Source of the DNA: Pseudofrankia nepalensis
Lineage (GTDB): Bacteria; Actinomycetota; Actinomycetes; Frankiales; Frankiaceae
Reading direction: 5' to 3' (one strand)
NCBI RefSeq assembly: GCF_016786305.1
Contig: NZ_JADWYV010000010.1
DNA length: 64,000 nucleotides
The notes under the pieces were generated by a model. The model saw nothing but the letters and a program-made list of their open reading frames with translations. It was not told the DNA's origin and did no database searches. The translations under genes were made by a program, and so were the position numbers. Shown in pieces: positions 17,620 to 26,476 of the stretch (position 1 is the first letter of the stretch; each line of letters starts with the position of its first letter).

Positions 17620-17926
17620 CATTGCCCGCCGCGGAGGCCTCGCCGCGCTGGTTGCCAGCGCCGAGCGGCTCCCGTTCGGTGACGAGTCCTTCGACGCCGC
17701 CACCATGATCATGACGACCACCGACACCGGGCCCGGTCACAACGCGGAACAGATCCGGACCAACCGTCTGAAAAGTCCAGATCCAAGGGAGGGCATCGCG
17801 GATGACGCCGCCGAAGGCGATGCGGTCTGGGCGCGGTTGTGCCTGACGGTCGACGAACTGACCGAGTGCGCCCTGACGGACCTGACCGTCCTGGCACAGG
17901 TCCGCTGTAAAGGCCGCAGAACGTGA
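17620..17926 (+). pseudogene. Methyltransferase fragment fused to unrelated sequence
   Basis: The plus strand encodes ASAERLPFGDESFDAATMI, the characteristic acidic loop and motif post I region of class I SAM-dependent methyltransferases (Methyltransf_11), with no SAM-binding glycine motif upstream in frame and no C-terminal half. After about residue 40 the frame continues into an unrecognised peptide ending at 17926. It is best read as a leftover of a deleted methyltransferase gene. Confidence 0.45.
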
Positions 17927-18204
17927 CTGATGGTGCGCCGCGCCGCAGGAGAGCCGCAAGAGAGAAGCCGCGACACCGCTGGCGCTGATGAGACGCCGAA
18001 CGTGAGCCGATCAGGCGACGGCCGCCGTGCCCCGTCAAGGTGTCTGTGCCCTCGTTGTCTGCCAGCGGGCATCCTGCCCCGGACGTGCGTTTGACGCGGG
18101 AAACGGCAGGTCACAGACTTGATTGAGGGCGTAGCAGTGACCCGTCAAGCTCCTGGCTCGCCACGGAAGGTCCTGTGAGCCGCCTTCGACGCGGAGGGGC
18201 ACTC

Positions 18205-18720
18205 ATGAGTTTGCTCACGACTTCCGCGGCGTCCATCCACCAGTTGGGCGCCGCCGCGGCCTTCGCCGGCAGCCCACGGTCCGCTGGCCCCGGCACGGCG
18301 GATCGCGCTGGGGCCAGGGGACTGTGGAGCAGGTACGACGTCGTGGCGAACGCGATGCTTGCCGGAGGCTGGCTGATCGAGCAGCACACCCTGAGGACGC
18401 AACGCCACCTCGATCAGGAGACCGACGACGCGGTCAGACTGAAGGATCTCACTGTCGTCGGATCCGCGCTCACGAACATCGCCACCATCGCCGCGGGTCA
18501 CCTCGTCAGGCGTGAGTTCCCACAGGGGCTGCCGCTGGATGCTCAGGGCAGCCTCACGTCCGACGCCTCCCGACGCGGGGAACGTTACTACCGCTGCTTC
18601 ACGGTGATGAAGATGCTGAACCGCGCCTGTGCGGCCGGTGCCATCGGGTTCACTCCCCGCGTCAACTTCAACATATTGCGCTCCTACCGGCCCGGAAGAA
18701 TCTTCCGACTGTTCGCCTGA
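18205..18720 (+). CDS. Unknown membrane-associated protein, first of a tandem paralog pair
   Basis: 171 residues from ATG 18205, with GGAGGGG at 18193-18199. No known domain is recognised. The N-terminus (TSAASIHQLGAAAAFAG) and centre (AGGWLIEQHTLRT, then KDLTVVGSALTNIATIAAG) align with the next gene, as does the ending (N-x-N-x-LRSYRP-x-R-x-FRLF versus NFALFDSYHPHPLRSFFSLW). Two moderately hydrophobic segments (near residues 95-112 and 142-158) suggest membrane association. The two genes are 11 bp apart and surely co-transcribed. Function unknown. Confidence 0.7.
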   Translation: MSLLTTSAASIHQLGAAAAFAGSPRSAGPGTADRAGARGLWSRYDVVANAMLAGGWLIEQHTLRTQRHLDQETDDAVRLKDLTVVGSALTNIATIAAGHLVRREFPQGLPLDAQGSLTSDASRRGERYYRCFTVMKMLNRACAAGAIGFTPRVNFNILRSYRPGRIFRLFA

Positions 18721-18731
18721 CAAGACCGGCG

Positions 18732-19289
18732 GTGACGATTATGACGATCGCGCAGACCGCGGCCGCGTCGATCGGCCGCCTCGGCCTGGCCGCTGCCGCA
18801 TTCGGCAGACCTACGCCCGTCGGTGCCGAGCGACCCGGAGCCAGCGGTAGGGGGCCCGCGAAGACGGCTCGCGGCGTCCGGCTCAACATGGACGACTCCC
18901 TGTTCGACCTGTTCGTCAACGCCGCCGTCGGCGCCGGCTGGCTGAGTGAGCGAAGAACTCTGCGCGGCCGGTCGCTCGCCAATGACGCGAAGGTCATGGT
19001 GACCGTCAAGGACGTGCTTGTCGCCGGCACGGTTCTCACCGGCGCCGCGACCGTGGTCGGTGAGAAGGTCACGCGACGCCATGCCCCAGCCGGCGGGTCT
19101 CTCTCCGAGGAGGAGCCATCCCCTGACGCGGCCCTCGACGTCGATGGCAACGGCCGCTACCTGCGACGGATGACCGAGCTCAACCACGCCTTCGCCCTGC
19201 TCGCGGTGGCCACCACCCCCTTCATCAACTTCGCGCTGTTCGACTCCTACCACCCCCACCCACTACGTAGCTTCTTCTCACTCTGGTAA
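18732..19289 (+). CDS. Unknown membrane-associated protein, second of a tandem paralog pair
   Basis: Up to 185 residues; either GTG 18732 or ATG 18741 could start translation. It aligns along its length with the preceding gene: TAAASIGRLGLAAAAFGRP at the N-terminus, AGWLSERRTLRG and VKDVLVAGTVLTGAATVVGEK in the centre, and a hydrophobic C-terminal segment LLAVATTPFINFALF ending in an aromatic tail. Identity by eye is low, so duplication is old. The central and C-terminal hydrophobic stretches suggest two membrane passes. No characterised homologue is known to me; a membrane-acting pair is plausible but unproven. Confidence 0.7.
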   Translation: MTIMTIAQTAAASIGRLGLAAAAFGRPTPVGAERPGASGRGPAKTARGVRLNMDDSLFDLFVNAAVGAGWLSERRTLRGRSLANDAKVMVTVKDVLVAGTVLTGAATVVGEKVTRRHAPAGGSLSEEEPSPDAALDVDGNGRYLRRMTELNHAFALLAVATTPFINFALFDSYHPHPLRSFFSLW

Positions 19290-19357
19290 TCGACGGATAG
19301 ATGAGGCGCACTCGCTAGTGTCGGCTGTCATGCTGGTACGGCTGGCCACCGGTCCGG

Positions 19358-20110
19358 ATGTTCTCCGTACGCCGGATGCTGGTGGTCCGTCCTAGGGAAG
19401 TCGTGGTGCCTTTTGGCTGGCCGTCGGCGTGGCGATTTCTGCCCGACGAGGCCTATCTCGCGCTGGTCGGGGACGAGGAAGCCTTTGTCCAGGCTGAGCT
19501 GCTCGCCAATCCGGAAGTGCCGCTGGCGATCGTGATGCGGCTGGTCCGGCACGAAGGTATGCGTGACCTGGTCCTGCTCGAACGGGGCTCGTCTGATGAG
19601 GCCAAGCGCGCCTATCGGCGGCTGGTTACGGACCCCGACCCGCATCGGCGACGTATCGGAACCTCGCCATCACCGCCCGCATACGACCGCCGGCGTAGCT
19701 GGCGGCCGTCCACCAGGCGGCCGCCGCACAGCCGCCGCGGGCACCGTCACGGTCCCCTCATCGCGCGGAACTGCCCGGCGCGGCAAGCGAGGCGGCGGCA
19801 TTGGCGGGGCGGTCTCCGGCCGGGTCAAGCTGTTCGCCGACGCCGACGCTACCAGCGAGGCGGTGCCGCCCGCGTTGCTGTCGGCGCAGTGGGCGCATTT
19901 CGCCTGCCACGGGTCGTTCGACCTTGGCGATCCGTCGCGCAGCGGACTCCTGCTGAACGACCACGAGACACACCTCCGCACCGTGCTTGACGTGACCCGG
20001 CTCCGGCTCGACGCCGAGTTGGCCTTCCTCTCGGCCTGCTCGACTTGCGTCGCCGAATCGGGCCGTCGAGGGGTGCGATGGTGGGGGATCGCGGTTCGGT
20101 TGGCCAGTGC
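19358..20110 (+). pseudogene. Frameshifted repeat/CHAT protease-like gene
   Basis: The first frame (19358 to about 19650) encodes helical repeats resembling leucine-rich-variant or HEAT repeats (DEAYLALVGDEEAFVQAELL, then ANPEVPLAIVMRLVRHEGM). After about 150 bp of noise a second frame (about 19815-20060) encodes a CHAT (caspase-like) end: WAHFACHGSFDL with the catalytic His and LAFLSACSTCVAESG with the catalytic Cys. The parts are out of frame, the sequence after the Cys lacks the usual final helix, and there is no good start. It looks like a broken CHAT-containing gene, possibly once part of a defence or cell-death system. Confidence 0.55.
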
Positions 20111-20149
20111 TGTCGGCCAGATCGGCGTCAGCGGCCTCGCGGACAAGGA

Positions 20150-20166
20150 TGTATATTGGATACACT
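20150..20166 (+). promoter_or_regulatory. AT-rich inverted repeat / possible -10 region
   Basis: TGTAT (20150-20154) and ATACA (20160-20164) flank ATTGG; TACACT at 20161-20166 fits an actinobacterial -10 box. It lies about 100 bp upstream of the F420-type reductase gene and is unusually AT-rich for this window. Confidence 0.35.
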
Positions 20167-20263
20167 AGCGTCGATGAGTCCCTACGGATCGGGTCCGTCG
20201 CCACCGTGTGACGCGCCGCGCGACCTTTTCCGTAAATCGGAGCAGAAGGCGAAGGAGTCGTCC

Positions 20264-20707
20264 ATGGCTGCGTTCGAAGCCGAATACGAGCCCAGTTCGT
20301 GGGAAGTGATCGCTCAGGAGGTCGAGCGCTACGAGCGGACCAACGGCGCCGAGCCCAGCGACCTTGTCGGTAAGAACTGGATCATCCTGTGGACCCTGGG
20401 GGTCAAGTCGGCCAAGGTCCGCAAGACACCCCTGGTGCGGGTGGCCGACGGCGAGGGCCGCTACGCCGTGATCGGCTCGCAGGGTGGCGCGCCGACAAAC
20501 CCGCACTGGGTGCACAACATCCGGGCGAACCACGTCGCGCGTCTCCAGGATGGCGATGTCCTCCTCGACTACTCCGTCCGCGAGGTCCAGGGCGACGAGA
20601 AGGCAACCTGGTGGGGTCGGGCCGTCGAGGTGTGGCCGGACTTCGACAAGTATCAGGCGGCCACCGAGCGGACAATCCCGTTGTTCGTCCTCGAACCGGC
20701 GAGCTGA
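20264..20707 (+). CDS. Nitroreductase/deazaflavin (F420)-dependent oxidoreductase, Ddn-like
   Basis: 147 residues from ATG 20264 with GAAGGAG at 20251-20257. It matches the nitroreductase-family deazaflavin-dependent oxidoreductases (DUF385/Ddn): ILWTLGVKSAKVRKTPLVRV, then YAVIGSQGGAPTNPHWVHNI and GDVLLDYSVREV. These single-domain split-barrel proteins bind coenzyme F420H2 and reduce quinones, nitro compounds or activated double bonds; the mycobacterial members activate pretomanid. It is followed 140 bp later by a P450 and then an alcohol dehydrogenase, all on the plus strand, suggesting one oxidative pathway. Confidence 0.85.
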   Translation: MAAFEAEYEPSSWEVIAQEVERYERTNGAEPSDLVGKNWIILWTLGVKSAKVRKTPLVRVADGEGRYAVIGSQGGAPTNPHWVHNIRANHVARLQDGDVLLDYSVREVQGDEKATWWGRAVEVWPDFDKYQAATERTIPLFVLEPAS

Positions 20708-20846
20708 TCGGGAATCGTGCCGAGCCCTCGCGGAAATCCTGAGTCGACCGTCCGGCTCCGGTGGGCCGTGCCGTGCCCGGTGGCGCCCCGCACCAGTACC
20801 CTCCAACGCCCATTTCGTCGTGATTGGCAGATCCGGAGCTGACGTT

Positions 20847-22046
20847 GTGACCTACCGACCGGACATCGACCTCGTCAGCGGGGACTTCTGGGGCCGCAAC
20901 CCGCACGAGGAGCTGACCTGGCTGCGCCGGAACGAGCCGGTCTTCTTCGACGAGAAGAACGGCGTGTGGGCGATCACGAAGTACGCCCACCTGAAGGAAG
21001 CCTCGACCAACCCGAAGCTCTTCTCGAACGCGGGCGGGATCCGGCCGGACAGCGGGCCGGTGCCCATGATGATCGATATGGACGATCCTGGGCATGTGCG
21101 GCGGCGCAAGCTCGTCAACCGCGGCTTCACGCCCAAGCGGGTGCAGGAGCAGGAGACGGTCATCCGGCACATCGCCGACGACCTGATCGACGGTGTCGCC
21201 GAACGCGGCGAGTGCGACTTCGTGTGGGACGTGGCCGCCTGGCTGCCGCTCATCGTGATCGGCAACGCCATCGGCTTTCGACCCGAGGACCAGCCGAAGT
21301 TGCTGGAGTGGTCGGACGCGATGCTCAGCGTCCTGGGCCAGCCCGACCCCGACCGGCTCGCGACGGCGGCCGACGTCTTCGCCGGGTACACGACCTACAT
21401 CGCCGGCGTGATCGCCGACCGGCGCGAGAACCCGCGCGAGGACCTGATCAGCACCCTGGTCCACGCGGAGGTCGACGGCGACCGGCTCGACGACGAGGCC
21501 CTCATCTACGAGTCGTTGCTGCTGCTCATCGGTGGGGACGAGACGACCAGGCACGTGTTCACCGGCGGCCTCTACCAGCTGCTGCGCGACCGGGAGCAGT
21601 GGGAGCGGCTGCGCGCCGACCGGTCACTGCTGCCGAGCGCCGTCGAGGAGATGCTGCGCTGGGTCAGTCCGATCAAGAACATGGCCCGGACCGTCACCTC
21701 CGACGTCGACTTCCACGGCGCGTCGCTGCGGGCGGGGCAGAAGGTGCTGCTGCTCTACCCGTCGGCCAACCGGGACGAGGACGTGTTCGCCGACCCGTTC
21801 ACGTTCGACATCACCCGTACCCCCAACGAGCACGTCGCCTTCGGTTTCGGCTCCCACTTCTGCCTGGGCAACTCGCTGGCCCGGGCGGAGTTGCGGGTGC
21901 TGTTCGACCGGCTGCTCGACCGCCTGCCCGACCTGCGACTGGCCGAGGACGCCGAGCCGGAGCACCGGCCGGCCAACTTCGTCAGCGGCTACGAGGGCAT
22001 GAAGGTCGCCTTCACACCCGTCCAGAAGATCGGAGCCCGGCCATGA
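20847..22046 (+). CDS. Cytochrome P450
   Basis: 399 residues from GTG 20847 (GGAG about 9 nt upstream). All P450 landmarks are present: I-helix LLIGGDETTRH with Asp231, Glu232 and Thr233, the K-helix EEMLRWVSP (ExxR), and the heme-binding loop FGFGSHFCLGNSLARAE with Cys339 as thiolate ligand. The acid-alcohol pair replaces the more usual AGxxT by GGDETT, as seen in actinobacterial CYPs acting on steroids and fatty acids. A soluble class I enzyme needing ferredoxin and reductase, neither of which is in the window. Hydroxylation followed by oxidation through the next gene is a sensible inference. Confidence 0.9.
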   Translation: MTYRPDIDLVSGDFWGRNPHEELTWLRRNEPVFFDEKNGVWAITKYAHLKEASTNPKLFSNAGGIRPDSGPVPMMIDMDDPGHVRRRKLVNRGFTPKRVQEQETVIRHIADDLIDGVAERGECDFVWDVAAWLPLIVIGNAIGFRPEDQPKLLEWSDAMLSVLGQPDPDRLATAADVFAGYTTYIAGVIADRRENPREDLISTLVHAEVDGDRLDDEALIYESLLLLIGGDETTRHVFTGGLYQLLRDREQWERLRADRSLLPSAVEEMLRWVSPIKNMARTVTSDVDFHGASLRAGQKVLLLYPSANRDEDVFADPFTFDITRTPNEHVAFGFGSHFCLGNSLARAELRVLFDRLLDRLPDLRLAEDAEPEHRPANFVSGYEGMKVAFTPVQKIGARP

Positions 22047-22124
22047 CCCGGCGCGCTCTGCGGGGGCCAGCCGGCCGCGGCGGGCTCTTATCACCGACAG
22101 CGACCGCCGACGAGAGGAACTGAC

Positions 22125-23234
22125 ATGAGGACGCGGGCAGGGGTGTGCTGGGAGACCGGCGCGAAGTGGTCGGTCGAAGAGGTCGAACTCGACGAGCCGA
22201 AGGCGGGCGAGGTCCTCGTGCGGCTCGCCGCCTCCGGACTGTGCCATTCGGACGACCACGCCGTGACCGGCGACATGCCCGCCGGACTGCCGATGGTCGG
22301 CGGGCATGAGGGCGCTGGCGTGGTCGAGGCGGTCGGCCCGGGCGTCACCTCGGTCGCCCCGGGCGACCACGTGGTGCTCACGTTCGTCCCGGCCTGCGGG
22401 CGCTGCCGCTGGTGCATGAGCGGGATGGCGAACCTCTGCGACGTCGGCGCCAAGATCCTCGGCGGGCTGCCGATGGACGGCACCCACCGCACCCACGCCC
22501 GTGGCCAGGGCCTGACCCGGATGACCGGGCTCGGGACGTTCAGCCCGCACACCGTCGTCCACGAGTACTCGGTCGTGAAGATCGACCAGGATGTGCCCCT
22601 CGAGCTTGCCGCGCTGGTCGGCTGCGGGGTCGCCACGGGCTTCGGCTCGGCGATCAACACCGCCGAGGTCGGCCCCGGCGACACCGTCGTGGTCGTCGGC
22701 GTCGGCGGGGTCGGCGCCGCGGCCATCCAGGGCGCGCGGGTCGCCGGCGCGGAGCACATCGTCGCGGTCGACCCCGTGGCCTGGAAGCTGGACCAGGCGA
22801 AGGTCTTCGGGGCGACCCATGGCGTCGCCTCGATGGAGGAGGCCGTCCCGCTGCTCGTCGACCTGACCCGAGGAGTGCTCGCCGACAAGGCGATCCTGAC
22901 CGTCGGCGTGGCGCACGGCCAGATGGTCGGACCGCTGCTGGCACTCATCCGCAAAGGCGGCATCGCCGTGGTCACGGCCGTGGCGCCCTGGACGGAGACC
23001 GACGCCAACCTGTCGCTCTTCGAGCTCGCGATCTGGCAGAAGCAGCTACGCGGCTCGCTGTTCGGCGGGTACGCGCCGGCCGTGGCGGTGCCCCAGCTGC
23101 TGAAGCTCTACCGACGGGGCCTGCTCAGGCTCGACGACCTGGTGACCCGCCGCTACTCGCTCGACGACCTCCAGCAGGGCTACGACGACATGCACGCCGG
23201 CCGCAACATCCGCGGCCTGGTCGTCTTCGACTAA
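22125..23234 (+). CDS. NDMA-dependent (mycofactocin-type) zinc alcohol dehydrogenase
   Basis: 369 residues. Medium-chain dehydrogenase with catalytic zinc ligands Cys40, His61 and Glu62 (GLCHSD, GGHEGAG) and four structural zinc cysteines at 91, 94, 97 and 105 (CGRCRWC, then LC). Nucleotide motif VVGVGGVGAAAIQ. The insertion with DGTHRTHARGQGLTRM and TFSPHTVVHEYSVVKI matches the actinobacterial NDMA-dependent alcohol dehydrogenase group, whose bound nicotinamide is recycled by mycofactocin. It lies 78 bp after the P450 gene, and probably oxidises the alcohol that the P450 makes. A hairpin follows the stop. Confidence 0.85.
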   Translation: MRTRAGVCWETGAKWSVEEVELDEPKAGEVLVRLAASGLCHSDDHAVTGDMPAGLPMVGGHEGAGVVEAVGPGVTSVAPGDHVVLTFVPACGRCRWCMSGMANLCDVGAKILGGLPMDGTHRTHARGQGLTRMTGLGTFSPHTVVHEYSVVKIDQDVPLELAALVGCGVATGFGSAINTAEVGPGDTVVVVGVGGVGAAAIQGARVAGAEHIVAVDPVAWKLDQAKVFGATHGVASMEEAVPLLVDLTRGVLADKAILTVGVAHGQMVGPLLALIRKGGIAVVTAVAPWTETDANLSLFELAIWQKQLRGSLFGGYAPAVAVPQLLKLYRRGLLRLDDLVTRRYSLDDLQQGYDDMHAGRNIRGLVVFD

Positions 23235-23246
23235 CGGCCGAGGGGC

Positions 23247-23272
23247 AACCCGGCCCACCGGGAAGCCGGGTT
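23247..23272 (+). terminator. Hairpin after the alcohol dehydrogenase gene
   Basis: AACCCGGC (23247-23254) and GCCGGGTT (23265-23272) form a perfect 8-bp stem with a 10-nt loop, 12 bp after the stop. There is no long U-tract. It probably ends the F420 reductase / P450 / ADH transcript. Confidence 0.55.
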
Positions 23273-23651
23273 CGCCCTGACTGTCCTCGGCATCGCTGTC
23301 CTGATCAGCCTGGTCCCAGGAGCACCCAGCCCCTGGGCATTCACCCCGGACCGCTACTGATCGGCCTCGTCGCACTGCTCACACCCTCGGTCAACGTCGT
23401 TCAGTCAGCCTTTCCGAACAACGCCAAGGAGAGATCGCCGGCCTCGCGCGCAGCGTCGCGAACCTCGGCTCCTCCTTCGGCACCGTCATTGCCGGCGCCA
23501 TCCTCGTCGCCGGCCTCACCAAACACGCCTACGCTGCCGCCATGACCGCCCTCGCCGCCATCGGCCCGCTCGGCCTCGCCACCCTGCTATCCCGAAAAAC
23601 CGCCCCATGTCACGGACACCGACCACCGTCCCGCCCCACTGGCCGCGACTG
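23255..23651 (+). pseudogene. MFS (DHA2-type) transporter C-terminal remnant
   Basis: Three frames read in order reconstruct the end of a 14-TM drug transporter: FALTVLGIAVLISLVPGAP, then LLIGLVALLTPSVNVVQSAF, then GEIAGLARSVANLGSSFG followed by TVIAGAILVAGLT. The frame changes near 23350 and again near 23430. No N-terminal half is present. This is a deleted and frameshifted EmrB/QacA-like exporter that once followed the alcohol dehydrogenase. Confidence 0.7.
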
Positions 23652-23854
23652 ACAGCATTTGTCAGGTCCGCGCCGTGGATCCGATTTTTTGGCATCGACG
23701 CGGCGACGTTTTTCCGGCGGACTGGCCGGATGGTGGAGAAACCACATGGGACCGACTCGCGTATCGGGTGGCTCGGACATGCCGGGGCCACTGAGATTGT
23801 CGACATCGGTGTCGGCGCCTCTCGACACGGCGAGCGCGGAAGGGCCGGAGATAC

Positions 23855-24964
23855 GTGCGGATGTCGTCAACTGGTGCACCGACAGGATCGCTGGCGCGCT
23901 CGACGGTGATTCTGCTGGGACTGGCGTCGTTGGCCGTCGCCATAGCCGGGATGCGGGCCTTCCGGGACACCCTGGGCCCGGCGTTCCTGGCGTTGGTCCT
24001 CGTCGTCACCGTGCATCCGCTGCAGGAACGCCTGCGTCGGCGTGGAGCACCCGGGTGGGTCGGCATCGTCGTGGCGATGACGACCATATATACGGTCATG
24101 GCCGGACTGGTGGCCGCCCTGGTCGCGTCGGCCGCCCGGCTGGTCACGCTGCTGGCGGACTACGGCGCGCGGTTCGACGACCTGCTCGACCAGGCCGCCC
24201 GGCGGTTGGAAGACCTCGGTGTCAAGCCGGAACAAGCCAGCGCGACGGTCGGCCGGCTCGACCTGTCCAAACTGTCCGGCGTGCTGCAGAACATTCTTTC
24301 CGGGCTGACCTCGGCGGGGTCGAGTCTGGTGTTCCTCGTCACTCTGGTCTTTTTCCTGACGATCGATGGCGAGCTGTTCGCGCGCCGGCTCGACGCTGCC
24401 GCCGAGTCACGGCCGCTCCTGGTGGGCGCATTGCGGGAATTCGCCCGCAACACGCGCCGCTACCTGGCAGTTTCCTCGGTCTTCGGGTTGATCGTCGCGG
24501 CGTTCGACGTGTTCGCTCTGCACTGGCTGGCAATCCCGCTGCCGCTGTTGTGGGGGTTGCTTTCGTTCATCACCAACTACATCCCCAACATCGGGTTCCT
24601 GGTGGGCCTGGTCCCGCCCGCGCTGCTCGGCCTGCTCGAGGGCGGGGTTGCCCGGATGCTCTGGGTCGTCGCCGTCTATTCATTGATCAACATGGTCGTG
24701 CAGTCGTTCATCCAGCCGAAGGTCGTCGGGAACGTGGTGCGGCTGTCCGCGACGCTGGCCTTCTTCTCGGTGGTGTTCTGGGCGTTCGTTCTCGGCCCGC
24801 TCGGGGCGCTGCTCGCGGTTCCGATGACGTTGCTGGCCAAGGCCCTGCTCATCGACTCCGATCCCGCGGCCCAGTGGTTGCGTCCGTTTCTCGGCGACAC
24901 GACCGCCGAGGCCGCGGACGAGAAGTCCTCGAAACCCGCCCATCCAGGAACCCGGTCTCCCTGA
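23855..24964 (+). CDS. AI-2E family (PerM-like) membrane transporter
   Basis: 369 residues. Several hydrophobic helices, with the pattern of the AI-2E/PerM family: TLGPAFLALVLVVTVHPLQERL near the start, a central soluble stretch, then LPLLWGLLSFITNYIPNIGF with the conserved Pro-Asn-Ile-Gly and a final FVLGPLGALLAVPMTLLAKAL. Members export small molecules or act as Na+/H+ antiporters; the AI-2 role is not general. A GGAG site precedes GTG 23855; ATG 23861 is an alternative. The next gene begins 18 bp later, indicating an operon. Confidence 0.85.
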   Translation: MRMSSTGAPTGSLARSTVILLGLASLAVAIAGMRAFRDTLGPAFLALVLVVTVHPLQERLRRRGAPGWVGIVVAMTTIYTVMAGLVAALVASAARLVTLLADYGARFDDLLDQAARRLEDLGVKPEQASATVGRLDLSKLSGVLQNILSGLTSAGSSLVFLVTLVFFLTIDGELFARRLDAAAESRPLLVGALREFARNTRRYLAVSSVFGLIVAAFDVFALHWLAIPLPLLWGLLSFITNYIPNIGFLVGLVPPALLGLLEGGVARMLWVVAVYSLINMVVQSFIQPKVVGNVVRLSATLAFFSVVFWAFVLGPLGALLAVPMTLLAKALLIDSDPAAQWLRPFLGDTTAEAADEKSSKPAHPGTRSP

Positions 24965-24982
24965 GGCCACGAGGGGCCAAAC

Positions 24983-26440
24983 ATGACCACTGTTGCCACG
25001 TCTTCTCCCGTGAGCGGTGCCCGGCGGCAGGCAGCCGAGGGGACGCTCGGCGGTGCTCCGCTGGGACCCGCGGAGCGCGCGGCCCGAGGAAAGGCCGCGC
25101 GAGCTCGGGCCCCACGCCGGACGCACGCGGAGTACGAACCCGCGCCGAACCGCGCCGACCCGATCGACGTGATCGACCGGCAGTCGCGCAGCCGCCTGCC
25201 CGAACTGGTGCCGCTGCGCTATCAGCGGATGACGGAATCGCCGTTCAGGTTCTATCGAGGCGCCGCCGCGATCATGGCGGCGGACCTTGCCGGGACGCCG
25301 ACGTCGGGGATCGACGTCCAGCTCTGTGGCGACGCGCACCTGCTGAACTTCCGGCTGCTCGGTTCCCCTGAACGACGCCTGGTGTTCGACATCAATGACT
25401 TCGACGAGACCCTTCCCGGCCCGTGGGAGTGGGACGTGAAGCGGTTCGCGACCAGTCTGGCCATCGCCGCCCGTGCCAATGGTTTTGGCCCGTCCCAACG
25501 ACGTGAGATCGTCGCCACGGCGGTCAGCGCGTACCGCACGTGGATGCACCGGTTCGCGACGATGACCAACCTCGACGTCTGGTATGCGCACGTCGATGTC
25601 GACGAGGTGGCCTCGCGGCTCGCGGACGTGCTGGGCGGGCGGGGTTCCAGACGCCTGTCGCGGGCGACTTCGCGGGCCCGATCGCGCGACCGGCTGCGGG
25701 CGTTCACCAAGCTGACCGAGGTGGTGGGCGGCGAACGGCGTTTCGCGTCCGACCCGCCCCTTCTCATCCCGATCGATGAGCTCCACACCGGGCGCGAACG
25801 CGAGCTGCTGATGGGATGGCTTGGCTCCATCGTGGGCCGGTACTCCGACACCCTGTCGACCGATCGGCGTTGGCTGCTCGCCCAGTACCGCCTCGTCGAC
25901 TTCGCGCGCAAGGTCGTCGGTGTCGGCAGCGTGGGCACCCGCTGCTGGGTCGCGCTGCTGCTCGGCCGCGACGACGGTGACCCACTGCTGCTGCAGATCA
26001 AGGAGGCGGGGACATCGGTCCTTGCCGATCACCTGCCGGGGAGCGAATACGGCAACCAGGGCGAGCGCGTGGTCGCCGGGCAACGGCTCATCCAGGCCAG
26101 CAGCGACATCTTCCTGGGCTGGCAGCGCGTGGAGGGCCTCGACGGGCAGCGGCGCGACTTCTACGTCCGGCAGCTACAGGACTGGAAAGGCATCGCGGAC
26201 ACGGAAAGGATGAACGCCGACGACCTGACGCTGTTCGGGCGCCTGTGTGCCGCCACCCTCGCCCGGGCGCACGCACGGTCAGGAGACCGGATCGCGATCG
26301 CGGCGTACCTGGGCGCCAGCGCGACGTTCGACCAGGCGGTCGCTCGCTTCGCCGAAGCGTACGCCGACCAGAACGAGGCAGACCACGCCGCGTTGGTCGA
26401 GGCGGTCCGAACCGGACGCGTCAGCGCCAACGAGCCCTGA
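24983..26440 (+). CDS. DUF2252 domain-containing protein
   Basis: 485 residues from ATG 24983, preceded by GAGGGG. The protein matches DUF2252 end to end: RMTESPFRFYRGAAAIMAADL, QLCGDAHLLNFRLLGSPERR with the conserved GDAH, VFDINDFDETLPGPWEWDVKR, then a C-terminal GRLCAATLARAHARSGD. The fold resembles small-molecule kinases (GDxHxxNF and DFD correspond to catalytic and metal loops), but no reaction is established. The first 50 residues are basic and disordered-looking. It is co-transcribed with the AI-2E-type transporter. Confidence 0.85.
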   Translation: MTTVATSSPVSGARRQAAEGTLGGAPLGPAERAARGKAARARAPRRTHAEYEPAPNRADPIDVIDRQSRSRLPELVPLRYQRMTESPFRFYRGAAAIMAADLAGTPTSGIDVQLCGDAHLLNFRLLGSPERRLVFDINDFDETLPGPWEWDVKRFATSLAIAARANGFGPSQRREIVATAVSAYRTWMHRFATMTNLDVWYAHVDVDEVASRLADVLGGRGSRRLSRATSRARSRDRLRAFTKLTEVVGGERRFASDPPLLIPIDELHTGRERELLMGWLGSIVGRYSDTLSTDRRWLLAQYRLVDFARKVVGVGSVGTRCWVALLLGRDDGDPLLLQIKEAGTSVLADHLPGSEYGNQGERVVAGQRLIQASSDIFLGWQRVEGLDGQRRDFYVRQLQDWKGIADTERMNADDLTLFGRLCAATLARAHARSGDRIAIAAYLGASATFDQAVARFAEAYADQNEADHAALVEAVRTGRVSANEP

Positions 26441-26476
26441 TGCTCCGCCGTGTCGACCTTCCCGCGCGGGGGTGAT

